A stretch of 64,000 bases of DNA from Apostichopus japonicus (lineage: Eukaryota; Echinodermata; Holothuroidea; Aspidochirotida; Stichopodidae). The DNA is taken from the NCBI RefSeq assembly GCF_037975245.1, contig NC_092576.1, forward strand, positions 18,282,611 to 18,346,610. The letters run 5' to 3'. Below the pieces are notes generated by a model that was not told the DNA's origin, made no database searches, and saw only the letters and a program-made list of their open reading frames with translations. A program made the position numbers and the translations under genes. Shown here in pieces: positions 57,500-64,000 of this stretch (the first letter of the stretch is position 1; each line of letters opens with the position of its first letter).

Positions 57500-58510
57500 C
57501 TCTCAATCTTCTTCCCCGTCAATCCGTCTAGTGTGCCCCCCATTCCCCAACCGAACCTCGTATGTTACAGAAATATCTAATGATTAGAGACACTTATTCT
57601 AATGTTAAATCAGCAAATAGCAAGCAATAATGATTTTTTTTTTAAATTTCTCAGTTAAACCGTCATTTGACTTTAATCCTACACTCCCTGATACTCTTCC
57701 ATCCCAATGTAGGAAACTTCATCGTTACACGCAGCACGCAACGATCTTTGTTTGTCTTAAGTGATCCTTACTGAGTCCTTCAACTTAAAAACATACATAT
57801 TTTGTTCCAAATAGATTAGTGAAAGTTACACAGTTTTAAGTAATACATAGAACTTCTTCTTTTTAAAGCATCGTATTATCGGCGTTTTTTTTTTTTATCT
57901 TCCGATAAGCGTAACTTAGGGTTGAAAGAAATCAGTGAGAGCAGGCAGTAATGATATAAACTTACATATATATATATTTTCAAATCTCTAATTGAACGAA
58001 TTATCAGCCCCCTGGTTACATCGTCATTTATCCCTCCCCATCCTGCCCTACCCTTCTTCACCTCACACACTCCGCTTTATAGGGTTAAAAGCCTCAGCGA
58101 GAGCAGGCAGTAATGAAATTTACTTACATTAATGATTTTTTTTAAATCTCATTTAGGACAAATTATTAGGTCCCCCTGGTAACAAAATTTACCCCCCATT
58201 CTCCCCTTCCCTTCCTCACAATCACCGCTTCTCTTACACTTAATATATGAGATATCCTCGCAAAGCGTGATGATCTAGGTCCTTCATTTATCTAATGCAT
58301 GAGAGGAACTCGAAACTTTCTTCCTTATCCGCATATTCCAAGCTTTCTCCAAGATAAGAGTTACAGTACCAATTACCCAGATTTTTTTCTTTTAAATAGC
58401 CTCCCTCCTCATAAAACGTGATGATCTATGTCTCTCATTAATCTAAAGCATGGATGAACTACCAACTTTAAGCCTTTTACAAAGTTCTTCCACAAAAGAG
58501 CTACAGAACC
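57500..58510. repeat. Degenerate tandem repeats, about 155-165 bp
   Basis: GAGAGCAGGCAGTAATGA occurs at about 57936 and 58098, preceded by AGGGTTGAAAG or AGGGTTAAAAG. AAACGTGATGATCTA or AAAGCGTGATGATCTA with GCATG(A/G) recurs near 58265 and 58415. A weaker unit lies near 57610. The unit is degraded. Confidence 0.55.
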
Positions 58511-59213
58511 TACTGCACACAAATTATGTAAATGTCACCTAACGGCATCCACATGGACATCGTTTTTTGGTCCACATTTGAGTTTCCATCATATCTTTAA
58601 TGTGCTTTACATACATATCTTTTATTGTGATTGTTATGATGACCAAATCTAAGGACTTTTGAGTCGAATTATTGTATCCAGTGGAATTGTCTCGCTAAGA
58701 TATAAAAGGATAAATTTACCGTACGTTTTCACGGTAGGCCCCATTGTTCAAGGTCAATGCACGACTATAACATTAGGTCCACTAAGTGCGGATATTGGTC
58801 TCCATTTGCCACTATTGCAGTAAACCCAACCGAGCAACGTATCTACGGTTTCTCTTAAAAGACAATATTATTATCAAATTCGAAAAAAAAATTTTAGTCT
58901 CTTTTGGTGTCATTTTAAAAGTATTTCTGATAACATTGCGTACAGAATTCTTTTATATGAGAAAGGTACATATGAGAAACATGACAACGACCGTGATAAA
59001 ACCAATTTCAAGATTACTAGCGATCAATTCGCTCAATTTGTTTCAAAAAATGTGTAAAAGTGATATGAATTCCTCCTCATTCAATCTTTTTATTTGAGCA
59101 TGTTGAACGCTTGCGATAACATGTCATTACGAATCATTGCAGACGCTCACCCGAACCGTTAAAAAATACAGCCCCTCTCCCCCCCCCCCTTCTCTTCCTA
59201 CACTGAGCTCCCA
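58511..59213. other. Non-coding, no gene seen
   Basis: AT-rich. A 103-codon plus-strand open stretch (58786-59097) has no motif and biased composition. Poly-C run at 59180-59190. Confidence 0.4.
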
Positions 59214-59582
59214 ACGTGGCGGAGCGTCAATACAGTCAGGGGCGGATGCCCCCCCCCCTAACTCAAATGGACTGCTGGCGCCCTGTTCAGCTATTTATCA
59301 CTTTTTTACTTATTCGCGATTGTTGACTTTTTTTATGGCGCTCTCATCACCTATTGACATTTGTCACATTTTGTTGGCGATGACACCTATTTATTCTTCG
59401 TTTATCTGCAAATTAGCAAGCCCCGGAAAGGGTCATTTCCCGCCATATAGGGAGTATCTTTACTCAAAATATTTTTGTACGCTCTACGCCAACCTGTGGT
59501 GGAGCTCCGCTTAGATAAAGTCGAAAGCGCCCATACAGACCATTCTCACCCCCTCTAACCAATACCCCTAGCTCCGCCACGA
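59214..59582 (-). mobile_element. hAT-type MITE, uninterrupted copy
   Basis: Starts GTGGCGGAGCGTC (the reverse complement of the 3' end of the 7944 copy) and ends CCTAGCTCCGCCAC. The interior matches the 7944-8337 and 53632/57498 copies. Both outermost terminal bases are degraded and no target duplication is evident. It preserves the empty site used by E2 in the related copy. Confidence 0.8.
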
Positions 59583-59778
59583 TAACAGGAGTGACTTTAC
59601 ATATGTTATTGGTAGGAAATTGCAGGAATTATTGGAATCCTCAATGAAACTGTACGTAGGTAGTCTTGTTTGCGTGGAGATTGAGTTGTGTAGGTGTTAC
59701 ACAAAAATGTAGATATGCTTTCTTTATTCTTGTGGAAAGCCGCTTTCACTTTGATATCAGATAAACCTGTGTTACATG

Positions 59779-60340
59779 CAGTGACGTAGCCAGGATTTTT
59801 TCAGTGAAGGGGATGGGCGCTTGGGGGGGGGGGGCTTGACCAATTCCTGGGAGGGCGTCTTGTTACTACTTGAGTGGAGTGCCACCATGGGTTGGCGCTC
59901 AGCGTACTGGAAATTTTCAGCTATAAAGACCTCCTAGATCGTTGGAAATGAAACTTCCCAGACCTTGTAAGCTGCTCTAAAGTTTCACAACATCCTTTAT
60001 TTTGAGATCCCCATGTCTTGATATGGTCATCAAAGAGTGTAGAGAAATAAAAGAAAAAAAACAATCTGGTAAGTTGCTTTCAAATATCATGACATATCTC
60101 GGCCTACGGGCTATGTCACGCCAGGTTTTTCAGCAACTATAGCCTACTGCCGGTCCGCGGTCGAAGGGTCGTTCGTGAGTGGTCATCATGGAGATTCGAT
60201 ACCATGCAGACCACTGAATGTTATATTTTTCGCACATGTAATTTTTTCGACACCCAAAATCCCAGTGGGAGGGCGACTTAAGGGCGACAAGCTTTCATGG
60301 GGCTGTCGCCCCCCCCCCCCTCCCCGTGGCTACACTACTG
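59779..60340 (+). mobile_element. hAT-like element, 562 bp, with near-perfect TSD
   Basis: Starts CAGTGACGTAGCCAGG and ends CCGTGGCTACACTACTG. Flanks GTTACATG (59771-59778) and GGTACATG (60341-60348) match at 7 of 8. It contains the GTGCCACC..GGTTGGCGC..CAGCGTAC module of the 7.3-9 kb repeats. Confidence 0.75.
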
Positions 60341-60348
60341 GGTACATG

Positions 60349-63300
60349 GTGCCGAAGCAAATATCTTCAAAGTACTGTCTCCAACTTCCAATTGTTTCAA
60401 GCTACTTTGTGACCAAAAAAAAGTAATCAAGATGAAGTTGCAGATCTGAAAGGACCAGTAATTTTACTAGGAAACCGTTCGACCAAACCTTTGAAGTAGG
60501 ATAGCATTACACAGTATTTGAATTCTTCATCGATCGGCTTAAATTCTTAGCTTTATTCGTTGTATATCCATCTCTAGATAACACATCCCGGATTCTACAA
60601 GGCTTTGTATTAAATTAGCTGAAACTCTATAGACCAGTCTTGCAAGGTTTAAAGAAATGGCTCCTTACATAGTTGGCATGATTCAAATTCATCCAGTGCA
60701 AATTCATCCAGATGCAAATTTATCAATATTGGTCGAGAACTTGCTAGAACATTCAGTAAGTATATTCAAATTTACACAGTTGGCAATGAGGTGCCACATT
60801 AATCTCATATCAAACGACAGGGAGATGGGTTAAACAAATCTCCCAAACCTGTACATCTATGTTACCCTAACCTACAGCGAAAGTTTAGTGCAATGAATGA
60901 AATTCAAATTCAACCAAAGCTAGTCATGTTTGTCAACAATAGCGATAACTGGAATTTTGCATCAAAGGAAAACCCTATTTCTCACCAGGTAAGTCATAAC
61001 AGTGAGCTGTCTGAATTAGCATCTTTAGATCGAATATGGGTTTGCTGAGTTAAGCAGCAATATGTTCGAAGTACAAGGACCAACCAATGAGCACAATTTT
61101 AACATAAGAGGCAGAGATAAGACACTATACCAGAAATCATTGTCTTCTTCAAGTTTATTACTGATAAATGCAAATATTTCCATTAAAAATCAATATGAAA
61201 TTTCATGTTACTTTCAAAAATATATAAACAAAGCAACTTCTACAACTTCAGCTCATTCACATCCATGCTATCAGCTAGAAAATTTACCATGAGACACATT
61301 TTCTATAAAGCATTGATGTGAATACCACTGACATAACTTGCGCTATTCAAATGGATAAAGGACTTGGTCAAATCATAAATAAGGCTCTGCCCCATATATT
61401 GCACATGTACAAAAAGGGTTACTGCTGTACATGCAATATTTTTTTGATGGGGGAGAAGGGGAAATGTGGTAACATGTTGAAAAGACCACATCTTTTAATT
61501 TGTCATTTTTCTTTTGAACATATGCAAATGCCAGAAATGAAAGCACTTCGAAATTTCTGAAAGAGATAGGCAGTTGCTTTGAAATCTGCACCACTGTAAA
61601 TATTGTTGAGGAGTGGAGTTCTGCAAATCTCTTGATAGTAAAGTAATAAATTTTTCTTTTACTGTTTGTTAAACAGCTCCTAGCAGTAATATGTATTTAC
61701 ACGACATTGTATCTGAGGTTCATTATGTAACCGGTGTTTTCTACATACAGTCAAATTAAAAACCAATGTTAAACTTGTTCACCTGCAATGGTCTAAATTC
61801 AGAAAGTACATCAATATCATACCTCTTTTGCATTTTGTATAACGGTACTGAATTTGAAGTGTATTATATTTATCAATGAATATAGCAATGTTTTGGGTAA
61901 AAGCAATTAAGGCATACACTTGAACTTCATGTTTTCCTTGCATTGTTTGCTACTTCCTCCTATCTAGATTCAAAAGGGAAATACAGATAAATGCTCAATA
62001 CCTCAAACAACATTATCTAACCTTGTTTCCCACAAAAATGTTCTGTTCCATTTCCTGAAAACTACTCGGGATAAATGGATGGAGTGGGGGGAGTTGGACG
62101 GGTAGGGAAACTAAATATTTGACAGATGTTGTATTTGACAATAAAATTCACCTTCCCAAGAAAGCAATACAGTTCTTTAAGTGGCATTTTATGAAGGACC
62201 TACACTATGTAACGATAGCAGAATTGGTCATTGCCTCCTGCTGAAATGTGCAATAAAGACTCGCAGTATTGGAATGTTCATCAGATTCCACATTTTATAA
62301 AAACGTCTGTGTTTATTGAAACTTTCCTAGGATGTTGCCAACAAGATACAGTTGAAATCTACTGTACCTTGTTGTCAAAGGTGGAGCTCATAAAAAGTCC
62401 TATCAACTAGTCTTATTCAAGCAGTGGCAACATATGGGGAAAAAAGAAAAGCAAAATATGGTACAATTTTGTTAATATTATTTTGAACTATTTATCCCAA
62501 CATTCTATCCTCCTTTAAAGACTTTTGCAAGCTTGTAAACCAGTTACAGCACTCATGCAACATGATATGACAAAAGTTCATATGCCAGAACATGAAACTA
62601 GCAATTTGGAGTAAATTTGTTAAAAGAATGATGAAGTTAATACACTGCAATATTGAATTGGGCTCAAAAGAGCTTAAGAAGTCTTTTGAGGTACATAACT
62701 TGTTCTGATAAATAAATTAATTGCCCTAAGATTCAGCCATTAAAGCAGCTACTAGTCAGATACTAGATAGTATGGGATCATGAAGGTTTTCAGATTTTAC
62801 CTATATTGGCCTCAAATATCCTTTGACTTGGCTAAACGCATTAGCGTCAACTCAGCACATGATACACCTGCATACAAACTTCCATTCATCATTCCAATAT
62901 TGAATTATCATATTAACAGGGCTTTCAGTTTCAGATATCTAGTTATATCACATGGGCCTCTGCTATACTGAACACATTTATAGAATAGTACTCAATGTCA
63001 GAAACCTATATGCACTGCATATAACTACCAACTTTTCCTGGTTGAGTTAGATGCTCTATGTTACTCTTCTGACCTTGAGTAGACTTTGACCCTCAATGAC
63101 ACCAACACCTACTGAAAATTCCAGTATAAATGTACAATTAATGAAATGATTCAGAAAATACTTTAACAGAAAGAAAAACTATTATAAACACTTCTGTTCA
63201 TACCGACCTCAGCATAAACAATTTAGAGACCAAGAACATATGATATATTAACTATTTGCTAACATTTCTTCCTTCTACTTGCAATTTTGAGAGAACAATT

Positions 63301-63684
63301 AGCAAAATTGATACTGGCAAATGTAACATGGCAACAATAGCACTAATTCACAAATGATGATGACATCAGAAAAAGAAGCAATCATGGAAATGATGATGAT
63401 TTGAAAATATTAATGAGCAATCCTAAATGTAACTAGAATATCACTTTTAGTAGAGCAGGGTTCTAACAAGCCAGTTTTAACCTGGCGGTGGTCGTGTTTT
63501 GAATATGATTTTGCCTCTCCCTGCATGGTTTGAAAGTTGAGCGCCCGGTCTGAACATTTGTGAACCAGGAAGAGCTTGCTGCCACTTATCTGGTCCGAAA
63601 AAATGATAGCATGAGGTAAATTTCCTCCTGGGTGCATAATTATCATAACAATTCAAGAATTTTTACCAAAGGTGATCATATTTG
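60349..63684. other. Non-coding, no gene seen
   Basis: AT-rich, with no convincing exon. Short direct repeat CAAATTCATCCAG at about 60685-60715. A minus-strand open stretch at 63410-63646 (RALNFQTMQGEAKSYSKHD) reads protein-like but has no splice support and is not called. Confidence 0.4.
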
Positions 63685-63782
63685 AATATCTGGAGTCGGC
63701 TCGGACTTGAGGGGTCTTGGATTTGGCTTAGACCAAGTGGGCTCGGACTTGGCTCAGACTCTGGCTAATTGGACTCGACTAC
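63685..63782. repeat. GGCTCGGACTTGG minisatellite-like segment
   Basis: CGGCTCGGACTTGAGG, GGGCTCGGACTTGGCTC and GGACTCGACTACAGCTCTG lie in succession. On the other strand it reads CAGAGCTGTAGTCGAGTCC, which resembles the terminus type of some hAT-like elements. Possibly one end of such an element. Confidence 0.5.
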
Positions 63783-64000
63783 AGCTCTGCCATAAATATA
63801 AAGAGATAATGGATTGTTAATAATTTATTATATAATGTTAAGACGGTAGAGACTTAGAGAGTTAACTCCTAAATGTAATGGACAGCATTAAACTTTTCGT
63901 TTCACTAACAAAAGGATTCTCAAATACAGTACTAGCAACATTACAGCTGGAATAATGGATCACCAATACGATGCTGTGAAGAAAGGAGTTTAATAAAGAG

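Noticed and set aside
63410-63646. 78-codon minus-strand open stretch (RALNFQTMQGEAK)
   Set aside because: It reads protein-like, but I cannot name a family and the flanks look repetitive. Left uncalled.

Overview
This is a gene-poor, repeat-rich piece of nuclear DNA from an animal. It is AT-rich, its genes are split by GT..AG introns, and most of the recognisable content is transposons, satellites and decaying multi-copy genes. The abundant TAGGCCTA/CCTAGG words, the large multi-copy gene families and the mix of hAT, CACTA-like and CR1/L2-like elements suggest a marine invertebrate, with an echinoderm as my best guess. The species cannot be fixed from sequence alone. There is no rRNA gene, no convincing tRNA gene and no complete intact protein-coding gene.

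Layout. 0-13 kb: mostly non-coding, with a possible minus-strand exon at 182-289, a (TA)n block at 3.2 kb, a complete hAT-like element (4785-5822, near-matching 8-bp target duplication) and a repeat complex at 7.26-9.45 kb that holds an intact hAT MITE (7944-8337, perfect 8-bp duplication). 13.4-19.8 kb: plus-strand exons of a truncated SET-domain gene with a one-base frameshift and a duplicated 84-nt exon. 22.2-24.1 kb: tandem array of about 146 bp with alternating monomers. 25.2-27.2 kb: six copies of a 15-16-mer around one exon of a basic protein. 27.54-33.5 kb: a 209-bp satellite, 25 monomers without a net length change, with two nested higher-order repeat structures, ending at a second (TA)n block that is inverted relative to the one at 3.2 kb.

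34.8-42.3 kb: two convergent broken genes, a zinc-finger/DUF6589-like gene (+) and a RecQ-like helicase (-), with a LINE reverse-transcriptase fragment abutting the helicase 3' end. This pair may be the remains of a helicase-bearing DNA transposon (Academ-like), which is a hypothesis. 42.72-52.98 kb (E1, 10,264 bp) and 53.74-57.37 kb (E2, 3,637 bp): two elements with related inverted termini (CACT..AGTG), TA duplications, TAGTCA-rich subterminal repeats and intron-containing cargo genes that look like members of one uncharacterised family. E2 sits inside a hAT MITE, and a related MITE at 59.2 kb preserves the empty site. This is the best candidate for an undescribed system here. 57.5-64 kb: degenerate tandem repeats, two more hAT-like copies and unassigned DNA.

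A theme across the window is that well-conserved coding exons with consistent splice phases are broken by single-base indels, several of them in short homopolymers. This could be real decay of transposon-related genes or residual long-read assembly error. Reads or RNA would decide.
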